From IMG/VR virus record IMGVR_UViG_3300045996_000607, positions 22,292 to 86,291 of that record: 64,000 bases of DNA; one strand, given 5' to 3'. Of this stretch, positions 7,536-14,590 are shown one piece after another (the stretch's first letter is position 1; every line of letters begins with the position of its first letter). The notes beneath the pieces are model-generated. The model had not been told where the DNA came from. It worked only from the letters and a program-made list of their open reading frames with translations, and ran no database searches. A program made the translations under genes and the position numbers. Source of the stretch: a virus.

Positions 7536-8227
7536 GCGGCGTTGTCCTCTCACTGTTCCCGGGAATAGGCCTGTTGGATCAAGCCTTCGAGGAAGAGGGC
7601 TTTTGCGTCGTTCGCGGTCCCGATCTGCTGTGGGGCGGCGATATATGCGCCTTCCATCCCCCTGCGGGGGTCTTCGCCGGCATTATCGGCGGACCTCCCT
7701 GCCAAAGCTGGTCGGGGCTCGGGAACGTCAATCGTGCCCGGTGGGGCGACCAATGCATGATGCCCGACCGCATCCCGGAGTTCGCCCGGTGTGTGAATGA
7801 GGCCCAGCCTTACTGGTATCTCATGGAGAACGTCGCGGCTGCACCGGCTCCGGACACCCCGGGCTATTCGTCGGTGCAGCGTCTTTGCAACAACCGGTGG
7901 TGTGGCGGCGAGCAAAACCGCGAGAGGAAGTTCACCTTCGGCGCTCGCGTAGCCGTGGACGCCTTCCACATCGACGGAGAGGCCCTGCTCCCGGGGAATT
8001 ACAAGCCGGCCGTCATCAGCAGCGGGCAAGCCGGGAAAGGCGGCCACCGTGCCTCGATCGCCGACATGGCGAGGGACCAAGGATTAGACGCAGGCCGGTT
8101 CGTCAACAGCCCGTTCACGACCACAGAGCTTCGCCGCGCGATAGCGAACGGGGTGCCGATTCCGATGGGCCGCGCCGTTGCCCGAGCCGTCAATCGCTCA
8201 TTGGCTCAGCATAGGGCCGCAGCATGA
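7532..8227 (+). CDS. C5-cytosine DNA methyltransferase
   Basis: 231 aa. Motif I is LFPGIGLLD (about 8-16), the catalytic Cys is in GGPPCQSWSG (Cys57), and motif VI is MENV (about 98-101). Residues near 110-135 replace a long target-recognition domain, so this is a short phage form. It makes 5-methylcytosine with SAM. With the N6A enzyme two genes upstream and the DPPH enzyme at 2437, phage A carries three DNA methyltransferases. Confidence 0.85.
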   Translation: MSGVVLSLFPGIGLLDQAFEEEGFCVVRGPDLLWGGDICAFHPPAGVFAGIIGGPPCQSWSGLGNVNRARWGDQCMMPDRIPEFARCVNEAQPYWYLMENVAAAPAPDTPGYSSVQRLCNNRWCGGEQNRERKFTFGARVAVDAFHIDGEALLPGNYKPAVISSGQAGKGGHRASIADMARDQGLDAGRFVNSPFTTTELRRAIANGVPIPMGRAVARAVNRSLAQHRAAA

Positions 8228-8388
8228 CCGCCTCACCAGACTGGCGGGTCTACCACGCCCACATGCTCCACTGCGCCCGTCAGGCGAAGAAGCCCGTAGT
8301 CAAGGCGATGTGGCTGAACGGTGCCGCTCGAGCACGTCGCGAGATGCAGAAGGCCAAGACGCCGGTGCAGGGGAGCTTGTTCGCATGA
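8224..8388 (+). CDS. Hypothetical 54-aa protein
   Basis: Begins MTASPDWRVYHAHMLH and ends PVQGSLFA. Both ends are ATGA overlaps (8224-8227 and 8385-8388). Basic and helical. Function unknown. Confidence 0.6.
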   Translation: MTASPDWRVYHAHMLHCARQAKKPVVKAMWLNGAARARREMQKAKTPVQGSLFA

Positions 8389-8591
8389 GCCCCGTCGCAG
8401 CACCCGGCATCTACGCGCGCACGGCGGAGCGCTTTCCGTACCTCTCGCACCGCACGGTTGACGAGACCGGATACAGCTCCGGCGACCTGTTCTGCACCCC
8501 TGATCACGTCAGCACCGTCCCTATCCTGATCGGCTTCGGGGCGCCTGACTGCTGGGAATTCCGCTTCATCATTCCGGGAGATGGCCGATGA
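8385..8591 (+). CDS. Hypothetical 68-aa protein with a linker-type N-terminus
   Basis: The first 15 residues (MSPVAAPGIYARTAE) and the DNA behind them recur at 52594 in phage B, where they join a different C-terminus. The rest (CWEFRFIIPG end) is a small beta-rich segment without a known family. Confidence 0.6.
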   Translation: MSPVAAPGIYARTAERFPYLSHRTVDETGYSSGDLFCTPDHVSTVPILIGFGAPDCWEFRFIIPGDGR

Positions 8592-8758
8592 GCCCTGACC
8601 TTGGCCGCCGTGAACGGATGGTGGCGATGTACCGCCGCGGTCTCGGCACGGAAGAAATCGCCGAGCAATTCAGTGTCCGGACGCCAGCCGTTCGACAGGC
8701 TCTGATCCGCGCCGGCGTCTACCAAACACCCTGCATCGCACAACGGAGGAAGGGATGA
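8588..8758 (+). CDS. Small HTH protein, 56 aa
   Basis: A homeodomain-like helix-turn-helix fills most of the protein (RMVAMYRRGLGTEEIAEQF, then RTPAVRQALIRAG), as in resolvase-type or GcrA-like DNA-binding domains. It ends CIAQRRKG, an end shared with the 45-aa product at 52594-52731. ATGA overlaps at both ends. Confidence 0.65.
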   Translation: MSPDLGRRERMVAMYRRGLGTEEIAEQFSVRTPAVRQALIRAGVYQTPCIAQRRKG

Positions 8759-9318
8759 CGCGCACCTGTCTCGATTGCTCGGGCACGATCAGTACGCGCA
8801 ACCAGTCTGGGCGCTGCAGACGGTGCGTGATGCTGCACATGCAAGCCGATGCCGCCGTAGCTGCGCGTCGCCTTGCGAAGCTCAAATCCCCGGAAACGCG
8901 CGCGAAGAAGTCGGCTGCGGCCAGGCGAGCTGTGGCTGAAGGCAGGAACAATCCCGCTTGGGTAGAGAAGAAGCGGGCGTCCGGGGTCGGGCTCCAAAAG
9001 CTTCTCCACGGTTCCCCTGAGGCTAGGGCGCGGTGGCTGTCTGCGCGCGCGCGCCGGCTAGACTGGTGCCCCGCAGACCGGATGGAAGAGTATCGCGCCC
9101 TGCGCAAGAAGATCGGGGCGGGCGAGGCAAAGCGCCTGATCCTCGCCGACGTTGCCGCGAAGATCGCCGCGACCGAAGCCCGCCGCGTAGATGCGCTAAC
9201 ACCGCTTCAACGTCAGCTTGAGCGCCTACATGCAGGCGCGGCCCTTATCGAGAGGCCAAGCTTCCGCCGTGCTGACCACGCTTTCACACTAGGCGGTATC
9301 GCCTCGGGGTTGCTGTGA
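8755..9318 (+). CDS. Zinc-finger phage protein, 187 aa
   Basis: An N-terminal C-x2-C...C-x2-C finger (about residues 5-24) is followed by a basic, Ala/Arg-rich helical region. This resembles small DNA-associated phage proteins with a NUMOD/HNH-like repeat area (SPETRAKKSAAARRAVAEG), but no nuclease core is present. Function unknown. Confidence 0.65.
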   Translation: MTRTCLDCSGTISTRNQSGRCRRCVMLHMQADAAVAARRLAKLKSPETRAKKSAAARRAVAEGRNNPAWVEKKRASGVGLQKLLHGSPEARARWLSARARRLDWCPADRMEEYRALRKKIGAGEAKRLILADVAAKIAATEARRVDALTPLQRQLERLHAGAALIERPSFRRADHAFTLGGIASGLL

Positions 9319-9452
9319 TGGCTACGCTCGAGCTCACCACCGATCATATCGCGGCGTACATCGACGCACGCCTCGCGGCGCGCAAGCTGCTTCGTGAGGA
9401 CCGCCAGCGTGCAGCTCGCAAGGGCGTCGAGACGCGGAGGGCGCACGCATGA
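9318..9452 (+). CDS. Small helical protein, 44 aa
   Basis: MATLELTTDHIAAYIDARLA... is a clear homologue of the 46-aa product at 53009-53149 (MTPLELTIDMAAAYIDARLA). In both phages it sits directly before the resolvase-slot gene. TGATG overlap upstream, ATGA overlap with rusA. Confidence 0.7.
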   Translation: MATLELTTDHIAAYIDARLAARKLLREDRQRAARKGVETRRAHA

Positions 9453-9901
9453 ACGCGCCGTGGCCCTTGCTCGAGGCGGGCATCATCACGCTCACCGTAC
9501 CCGGTGTGCCGGTCGCCAAGGGTCGCCCGAAGCTGACGACACGTGGCAAGTTCGCCCGTGCCTACACGCCGGCCAAGACGCGCCGCTACGAGGATCTGAT
9601 CAAGATCGCCGCAGCGGATGTGATGCAGGACTGTCCGCCGATCGAAGGCGCGCTGCTGCTCACCGTCACCGCCTATGTCCCCATGCCCAAGTCGCTGTCC
9701 AAGAAGGCACGTCTGGAGGCTCTGGAGGGCATCAGGAAGCCGGTCACCCGCCCCGATGCCGACAACTACGCCAAGGCCGCGCTGGATGGCTGCAACGGCG
9801 TCCTGTTCCGCGATGACAGCCAGGTCACCGACCTGATCGTCCGCAAGCGGTATTCCGAGCGTCCGCGGCTCGTCATCACACTGGAGCTCGATGCGCAATG
9901 A
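9449..9901 (+). CDS. rusA: RusA-family Holliday junction resolvase
   Basis: 150 aa, full family length. A basic KGRPK strand near residues 24-28, then RPDADNYAKAALDGCN (about 101-116) and FRDDSQV (about 120-126) provide the three or four acidic metal ligands (Asp103, Asp105, Asp122/123). It cuts four-way junctions during phage recombination and replication. Phage B fills the slot with an unrelated DUF1064 protein. Confidence 0.9.
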   Translation: MNAPWPLLEAGIITLTVPGVPVAKGRPKLTTRGKFARAYTPAKTRRYEDLIKIAAADVMQDCPPIEGALLLTVTAYVPMPKSLSKKARLEALEGIRKPVTRPDADNYAKAALDGCNGVLFRDDSQVTDLIVRKRYSERPRLVITLELDAQ

Positions 9902-10572
9902 GCCGCTGGTTTCGCCATTATGCCGGGCTCGCCCGCGACGACAAGCTGGTCCGTGTTTCGATCAAATCGAAGCAATCCGTCGAGCGCGTCGTGTGGGTCT
10001 GGATCGCAATTTTGGAGAGCGCAGCCGAGATTGATGACGGTGGGCGCTTCGAGGTCGAAAAAGAGGAAATCGCCCGCTTCCTTCGATGCCCTGCCAGCAA
10101 GGTTGCCGCCGTTATTTCCGGTTTGGAGGACATCGGACGCCTCTCGGAGGGGAAAGTGGCAAAATGGGCGTCACGCCAGTTCCAAAGTGACCGTTCCGCA
10201 GCACGCACCAAGGCGTATCGCGAACGTCACCGTGACGGCGATGTGACGTCACAAGAACGTCGCAGTGACGCACCAGATAACAGAGACAGAGTACAGAGTT
10301 CCGAAGATAAATCTTCGGGCACGGTCGTGCCGCTTGTCGATCCTGAAAAGGTGATGTTCGACACTGGCCTTCGCTATCTCGCCGGCTGCGGCATTCCCGA
10401 AAGCAAGGCGCGTCCACAGCTCGGCAAATGGCGGCGGGATCATGGCGCCGGCGCGGTCATCGAGGCCCTCGGCGCAGCGCAGCGGCAGGGCGTGGTCGAC
10501 CCCATGGGCTGGATCGAAGGGCGGTGGCGGACCGAGAGGCAGAGCGCGCGGCAGCCGGTGGTCCCCCTATGA
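9898..10572 (+). CDS. Replication initiator (O-like) of phage A
   Basis: 224 aa. The N-terminal half (WFRHYAGLARDDKLVRVS) has the look of a winged-helix replisome-organiser domain. A polar linker follows at about 95-140. The C-terminal domain (VDPEKVMFDTGLRYL...WIEGRW) is homologous to the C-terminus of the phage B initiator at 55141-55845. The linker DNA is packed with GTCAC/GTGAC repeats and a long hairpin, so the origin is probably inside the gene as in lambdoid phages. Confidence 0.75.
   Translation: MSRWFRHYAGLARDDKLVRVSIKSKQSVERVVWVWIAILESAAEIDDGGRFEVEKEEIARFLRCPASKVAAVISGLEDIGRLSEGKVAKWASRQFQSDRSAARTKAYRERHRDGDVTSQERRSDAPDNRDRVQSSEDKSSGTVVPLVDPEKVMFDTGLRYLAGCGIPESKARPQLGKWRRDHGAGAVIEALGAAQRQGVVDPMGWIEGRWRTERQSARQPVVPL
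10170..10318. other. Candidate replication origin of phage A
   Basis: Inside the initiator gene, GTCAC or GTGAC occurs seven times in 100 bp (10170, 10187, 10226, 10232, 10243, 10248, 10265), several as back-to-back inverted pairs. A less GC-rich patch follows, then a perfect inverted repeat with 8-bp arms and a 2-nt loop (10301-10308 / 10311-10318). Confidence 0.5.
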
Positions 10573-11084
10573 TCCACTGGAACCCGACGCGAGAGGGCAA
10601 GCAAACGTGCCCCGAATGCAGCGACAAGCGGAAACACAAGAAAGACAGGTGCTTGAGTGTCACACGAACCGACGAGGGATATGTCTGGTACTGCCACCAC
10701 TGCCAGTTCGCAGGCGGCACCGGCAATGCATCCGAAGCACGCGGCATGGATCGAAGCCCGCGGGATTTCCGCCGGGCTGGCAGCAAAGCTTGGGCTGGAG
10801 ACAGTCGACCGATCCGGCGCGAAGTGGTTGGCGGTTCCCTACGTGGAGCACGGCCGGACGGTGAACCACAAGTATCGGCTCACCTCCGAGAAGCGCCACA
10901 TGATGGACCCGGACGCGCCGCTGGTGCTCTGGAACCTCGACGGGCTGGAACGGGCAGCCGAGACTGGTCAACCATGGGTTCTCTGCGAGGGCGAGTGGGA
11001 TGCGATGGTGGCGCTCGATCTGGGCTGGGACGCCAGCTCGGTTCCCAACGGGGCGCCCTCCACGGAGAGCGACGACCCGGCTAA
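10569..11084 (+). CDS. Primase zinc-binding domain, frame-split from the helicase
   Basis: From ATG 10569 (ATGA overlap with the initiator) about 50 residues match the zinc domain of T7 gp4-type primases: CPEC, RKHKKDRCLSV, YVWYCHHCQFAGG. After about residue 55 the reading (171 aa in total) becomes the wrong frame of the downstream toprim-helicase and has no family features. Joining the two needs a +1 shift near 10700-10760. Either the gene is frameshifted, or zinc and toprim parts are made as separate or frameshift-linked products. Confidence 0.6.
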   Translation: MIHWNPTREGKQTCPECSDKRKHKKDRCLSVTRTDEGYVWYCHHCQFAGGTGNASEARGMDRSPRDFRRAGSKAWAGDSRPIRREVVGGSLRGARPDGEPQVSAHLREAPHDGPGRAAGALEPRRAGTGSRDWSTMGSLRGRVGCDGGARSGLGRQLGSQRGALHGERRPG

Positions 11085-12162
11085 TGCCAAGCGCTACGAG
11101 TTTCTGTGGCGGGCTCGCGACCAGATAAACCGGGTATCGCGGATCGTTCTCGCGGTCGATGACGACGCAGCCGGCAAGGCACTGCGCGCGGACCTGATTG
11201 CGCTGCTCGGCGCCGATCGCTGCAGCTTCGTGGAGTACCCGTTCCCTGCCAAGGATCTGAACGAAGTCCTGCTCGAGCATGGCGCCGATGCGGTTCACAA
11301 GGCGCTGCGCGAAGCCAAGCCGGTCCCGGTCGAAGGCCTTTATCGGCTCAGCGACTTCCCCGACATGCCCGAGGTTCGCGGTATCCCGCTCGGCATCGAC
11401 GCGCTGGATGGCAAGATCGAGATCGTGGCCGGCACCCTCACGGTGTTCACCGGCTATGCCAACATGGGCAAGACGACCGTGACGAACACGATTGTAGCCC
11501 ATGCCATCATGCGCGGGTTCAACGTGTGCCTTGGCAGCTTCGAAACGCTTCCCAAGCCGATCCTTCGCGACCAGCTCGCACAGGCGCTCATCGGCTGCTC
11601 GCGCTACGAGTTCGCCGGGCATCCTCAACGCAAGGCGGCATACGAGACGCTGGAGAGGCAGATCCGCATCATCAGCAATTCGCTGAACGAGGATCTGGAG
11701 ATCGACATCAACGGCCTGCTTGAGCTCGCTCGCACTGCCGCAGTTCGCGACGGGTGCAAGCTGTTCATCTTCGACCCCTGGAACGAGGTCGAGCACAAGC
11801 GCCGCGGCGATGAGACTGTTACCGAGTATGTCGGCCGCGCCATTCGCGCAGTGAAGCGCTTTGCCCGGATGCACAACGTCGCGGTCTGGATCGTGGCGCA
11901 CCCGACCAAGCCGCAGAAGGGCGTCAACCAGATGCCCAGCCTGTACGACGTCTCGGACTCCGCGAATTGGTCGAACAAGGCCGATTACGGGCTGGTCTAT
12001 CACCGCAAGGACAAGACCAGGAACGAGGCCCAGCTTGCCGTCGTGAAGGTCCGCATGGGCCTCCCGGGCGAGTGCTGCTGCGAGACGGTGTTTCTGGATC
12101 AGCGCACGGGCCGGATTGCCGGTTCGCACCCCCTCCCCGACAGCATGAAGGAACAGGCATGA
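10726..12162 (+). CDS. Toprim primase-helicase, T7 gp4 / Twinkle type
   Basis: 478 aa from ATG 10726; a GTG at 10657 is an alternative start. The toprim domain has CEGEWDA and LAVDDDAAG, supplying the acidic metal residues. The RecA-like helicase domain has Walker A GYANMGKTT at about 243-251 and Walker B LFIFDP, followed by a DnaB-type C-terminus with ADYGLVYHR. It would unwind DNA and, with the zinc domain, prime synthesis. The zinc domain is upstream in another frame. The C-terminal LPDSMKEQA recurs at the end of 56297-56497 in phage B, where the helicase is DnaB instead. Confidence 0.85.
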   Translation: MHPKHAAWIEARGISAGLAAKLGLETVDRSGAKWLAVPYVEHGRTVNHKYRLTSEKRHMMDPDAPLVLWNLDGLERAAETGQPWVLCEGEWDAMVALDLGWDASSVPNGAPSTESDDPANAKRYEFLWRARDQINRVSRIVLAVDDDAAGKALRADLIALLGADRCSFVEYPFPAKDLNEVLLEHGADAVHKALREAKPVPVEGLYRLSDFPDMPEVRGIPLGIDALDGKIEIVAGTLTVFTGYANMGKTTVTNTIVAHAIMRGFNVCLGSFETLPKPILRDQLAQALIGCSRYEFAGHPQRKAAYETLERQIRIISNSLNEDLEIDINGLLELARTAAVRDGCKLFIFDPWNEVEHKRRGDETVTEYVGRAIRAVKRFARMHNVAVWIVAHPTKPQKGVNQMPSLYDVSDSANWSNKADYGLVYHRKDKTRNEAQLAVVKVRMGLPGECCCETVFLDQRTGRIAGSHPLPDSMKEQA

Positions 12163-12497
12163 GCGAACTAGCTTCAGCCGAGTGGCCGTTTAGCGGTCTG
12201 ACAAACGCGGAGATCGAGCGCCTCGACATGCTTTCGGAGGAGGCCGCGGAAATCATCGTGGCGGTGTCCAAGATCAAACGGCACGGTCCGTACAGCTACA
12301 ACCCGGACAAGCCCGACGATGGCGACAACGCGGCCCAGCTGAACAGCGAGATATCAGACTTGTTCGGGGTGTTGCTCGGAATGGCAGAGGCCGGGGACCC
12401 ATTTCATGTCGGCAGCATCGCCCAGCATCGCGCAGCTTGGACGAAAAAACTTCGGTACTCACACCATCAGGAGAACGCCCGTGCCCATGTATCGTAA
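12159..12497 (+). CDS. MazG-like NTP pyrophosphohydrolase-related protein
   Basis: 112 aa. LSEEAAEIIVAVSKIKRHG and NSEISDLFGVLLGMAEAG match the two helices with EEXXE and ExxD-type metal ligands of all-alpha NTP pyrophosphatases in phages. The family hydrolyses nucleoside triphosphates and can affect the (p)ppGpp or dNTP pool. ATGA overlap with the helicase. Confidence 0.65.
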   Translation: MSELASAEWPFSGLTNAEIERLDMLSEEAAEIIVAVSKIKRHGPYSYNPDKPDDGDNAAQLNSEISDLFGVLLGMAEAGDPFHVGSIAQHRAAWTKKLRYSHHQENARAHVS

Positions 12498-12744
12498 AAC
12501 CGCGCTCGTTGAAGCTGAGCAGTTCTTGCCGAGCGAAGGCAAAATCCCCGCTGGTGTTATCTCTGACGGCCTCGGCGACCCACTCAAGGACAACCGCTTT
12601 TCGTTCGTGCTCCAAACGCTGGAAGGTCAACACACCCTCCGCAACGGGGATTACATCTGCACCGGGCCCGCTGGCGAAAAGTGGAACGTCGAGCGCAGCA
12701 TCTTCGAGGCGACCTATGAGCTAGCTGCGGACACCCCCGCATGA
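12481..12744 (+). CDS. PGDYG-like phage protein, 87 aa
   Basis: The GTG at 12481 has AGGAGA 6 nt upstream and is preferred to ATG 12487. The core LRNGDYICTGPAGEKWNVERSIF resembles the PGDYG domain of small phage proteins of unknown role. A 14-codon ATG frame follows at 12741-12782 and may be a remnant of the membrane protein that phage B has at 56745. Confidence 0.6.
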   Translation: MPMYRKTALVEAEQFLPSEGKIPAGVISDGLGDPLKDNRFSFVLQTLEGQHTLRNGDYICTGPAGEKWNVERSIFEATYELAADTPA

Positions 12745-12778
12745 CCGCCATCATCGCAGCAATCGTGGCGAGAGTAGC

Positions 12779-12973
12779 ATGAGCATCCTCTGCCGCTTCG
12801 GCATCCATCGCTACGGCGAGCCCACCTACGACGGCCCGTACAACCTTGGCGACGGCTTCGAGCGGACATTCGGAAACATGCTCATGATCGAGAAGTGCAC
12901 GCGCTGCCCGAAGAAGCGGACCACGCGGTTCTATCTGCCGGTGCTGGCTTCATGGAACAGGAGGAAGGGGTGA
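12779..12973 (+). CDS. Hypothetical 64-aa protein with shared C-terminal linker
   Basis: Starts MSILCRFGIHRYGEP. A C-x2-C pair (KCTRCPKKR) suggests metal binding. The last residues LASWNRRKG are identical to the end of the unrelated membrane protein at 56745-56924 in phage B, so the 3' end is a recombination linker. Confidence 0.6.
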   Translation: MSILCRFGIHRYGEPTYDGPYNLGDGFERTFGNMLMIEKCTRCPKKRTTRFYLPVLASWNRRKG

Positions 12974-13218
12974 GCGAGATGGAGTGGTTCTTCGACTGCC
13001 CGCAATGTGGGCACATCGGCACCATGGCAGACATGCGCGAGCACCCTACTCGCCCAGTCGCAATGGACCTTGGCTTCTGCCCGAAATGCGGAGGCGAGAT
13101 CGAGGAGTTGATCTCTGAGGATCAGGTTCGCGCGCTGATGATCGAGTATGGCGACGATCCTGATGCCGAGATGGCCGCGATCAAAGCCAACCCCCGCAAA
13201 CCACCGGCGCAGGAGTGA
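12970..13218 (+). CDS. Two-site zinc-ribbon protein, 82 aa
   Basis: GTG start in a GTGA overlap. CPQCGH (about 9-14) and CPKCGG (about 38-43) form one zinc ribbon; an acidic tail ends RKPPAQE, the same end as 56921-57139 in phage B. Confidence 0.65.
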   Translation: MSEMEWFFDCPQCGHIGTMADMREHPTRPVAMDLGFCPKCGGEIEELISEDQVRALMIEYGDDPDAEMAAIKANPRKPPAQE

Positions 13219-13221
13219 GTG

Positions 13222-13362
13222 ATGGCGCGTAAACTAGGCGGCTCTAGGCCGGTCACGCTCCGAAATGCCTCAAAACTGCCCAACGCAGGCCACTGGACGC
13301 GATTTGAGGGTGAAGTGGGACAATCCCTCACAATCAGCGCGAACACGCCACACGGGCTTTAA
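13222..13362 (+). CDS. Hypothetical 46-aa protein, uninterrupted form
   Basis: MARKLGGSRP... to ...ANTPHGL. In phage B the same first ten codons and the same 3' end are present at 57143 and near 57849, but the middle is replaced by an HNH nuclease gene. It starts 3 nt after the upstream stop. Confidence 0.5.
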   Translation: MARKLGGSRPVTLRNASKLPNAGHWTRFEGEVGQSLTISANTPHGL

Positions 13363-13379
13363 AATCGAAAGGACGGGAT

Positions 13380-13925
13380 ATGGGTCGCCACGCAAAGCGC
13401 AAGCCGATGAAAGCCAAGGGTCCGCCCGTTGTCATGGTGACGGGTATCGACGCGACTCCGGAACGCCTCGCCAAGGACCCGGACAACGACATCGTGCCGG
13501 CCGGCATCGAGAAGCTTGGCGAGCGGCAGGGCAAGGCGCGGCAGTTCCGCGCCACGCACCTCGATCGCCTGCACAAGTCGGGCAACCTGAGCTACCTGCA
13601 GTGGTACGCCGGCAACGTGTACCGCGAGACGCATGCCCGCTGCCATTTCGCGCTGTCGGTGGTCGCCAGCTACGGCGAGCGCTCCGGGGCAGCCGAACAC
13701 CCGGGCAACTTCGGCTTCGGGTTGCCACGGCAGGAAGCGCAGGTCAGGGCACGCGACCAGATGCGGCTGATGCGCAGCGAGTTTCCCCGTGAGCTGCAGG
13801 GGTTCATGGACCGTCTGCTGATCCATGACAGCATGCCGCGCTATGCCGGACGGGCCGCAATGCGGAACATGGCCGAGATCCGCAAAGGGCTGGATGCACT
13901 CGCGTTGTATCTGCGCTTGACGTGA
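13380..13925 (+). CDS. Conserved last early gene, candidate late regulator
   Basis: 181 aa, preceded by AAAGGACGGGAT. Nearly identical to 57893-58438 of phage B. Basic N-terminus (MGRHAKRKPMKAKG), then a helical body (LHKSGNLSYLQWYAGNVYRE..., RARDQMRLMRSEFP) ending with an HTH-like stretch (GRAAMRNMAEIRKGLDALAL). It is last in the early operon and directly before a conserved non-coding late junction, the place where Q-type late regulators are found. No family name can be given with confidence. Confidence 0.7.
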   Translation: MGRHAKRKPMKAKGPPVVMVTGIDATPERLAKDPDNDIVPAGIEKLGERQGKARQFRATHLDRLHKSGNLSYLQWYAGNVYRETHARCHFALSVVASYGERSGAAEHPGNFGFGLPRQEAQVRARDQMRLMRSEFPRELQGFMDRLLIHDSMPRYAGRAAMRNMAEIRKGLDALALYLRLT

Positions 13926-14110
13926 CCGGAAAATTCGGGCATGGAATCCCACAAGTTGGCGAATTGCGCCAATAAGGGCTCGCTTCGGCGGGCCTTTTTC
14001 GTTTCAGCGCGCGTCCCCTGCGCTGACCCCGCCCGACCCCGATCCGCAGACGCACTGATGCACCAGCTGCGCGAAGGCCGTCGGGCGGGACATATTCGAG
14101 GAGCATTGGC
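13926..14110 (+). promoter_or_regulatory. Conserved early-late junction of phage A
   Basis: 185 bp without a convincing gene, strongly conserved with 58439-58620 in phage B. It contains a 6+5+6 inverted repeat (TTGGCG-N5-CGCCAA, 13956-13972), the terminator below, and a shared segment at about 14040-14095. A 20-codon ATG frame at 14058 exists but ends differently in the two phages. Likely a late promoter or antitermination site. Confidence 0.5.
13976..13998 (+). terminator. Rho-independent terminator after early operon A
   Basis: GGCTCGC-TTCG-GCGGGCC stem (one G.U pair) followed by five T. The same hairpin occurs in phage B at 58489-58511. Confidence 0.8.
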
Positions 14111-14275
14111 ATGGTTAGCCTTCTGATCACGCTGCTGGTCGCAATCCTCATCGTGGCCGTGCTGTTCTACGCCGTCGACTTGCTCGGCATGGACGGGCGC
14201 CTGTCGAACCTGCTGAAGCTTGTCGTGATCGTGCTCGCACTGGTCGTCGTGCTTCAGCGGAGCGGTGTGGTCTGA
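14111..14275 (+). CDS. Two-helix small membrane protein (54 aa)
   Basis: ATG 14111 with GGAG 8 nt before it. Two hydrophobic segments (about 3-22 and 33-49) separated by a short DLLGMDGRLSNLLK hairpin. The layout matches the small Thivi_2564-like membrane protein family. It is absent from the same place in phage B. A holin-like role is possible but unsupported. Confidence 0.65.
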   Translation: MVSLLITLLVAILIVAVLFYAVDLLGMDGRLSNLLKLVVIVLALVVVLQRSGVV

Positions 14276-14278
14276 GCC

Positions 14279-14590
14279 ATGCCTGTCTTCGATGCGGACA
14301 ACCAGCCTGAGAACAAGGGAAATGCCGGCAAAGGCCGCCCCAAGGGCTCGGTCAACAAGGCCACCAAGGCGATCAAGGAGATGATCCTTCAGGCGCTGGA
14401 CGAGGCGCACCCTGATGGTGGCGTCGCGTACCTGAAGAAGCAGGCCAACGAGCAGCCGGTCGCGTTTATGGGTTTGCTCGCCAAGGTGATGCCGACGCAG
14501 GTTGAGGGCGCGGGAGAAAACGGCGAACACCTCATCCATACGATCGTGCGCGAAGTTGTCCGGCCGAACGCTCAGCATACCGACAGCTGA
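14279..14590 (+). CDS. Putative small terminase / packaging protein of phage A
   Basis: 103 aa with an AT-hook-like GRPKGSVN near residues 19-26, then a helical domain (KAIKEMILQALDEAHP...YLKKQANEQP). A long run of DNA is identical to 58740-58840 in phage B. It overlaps the large terminase gene by about 35 nt. Proteins of this type lie before PBSX-type terminases and probably act as the DNA-recognising small subunit; this is inferred from position. Confidence 0.65.
   Translation: MPVFDADNQPENKGNAGKGRPKGSVNKATKAIKEMILQALDEAHPDGGVAYLKKQANEQPVAFMGLLAKVMPTQVEGAGENGEHLIHTIVREVVRPNAQHTDS

Noticed and set aside
10660-12129. 489-codon minus-strand frame
   Set aside because: Shadow of the toprim-helicase, whose motifs are unambiguous.
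12741-12782. 14-codon ATG frame
   Set aside because: Too short to support; noted only as a possible remnant of the membrane protein present in phage B.
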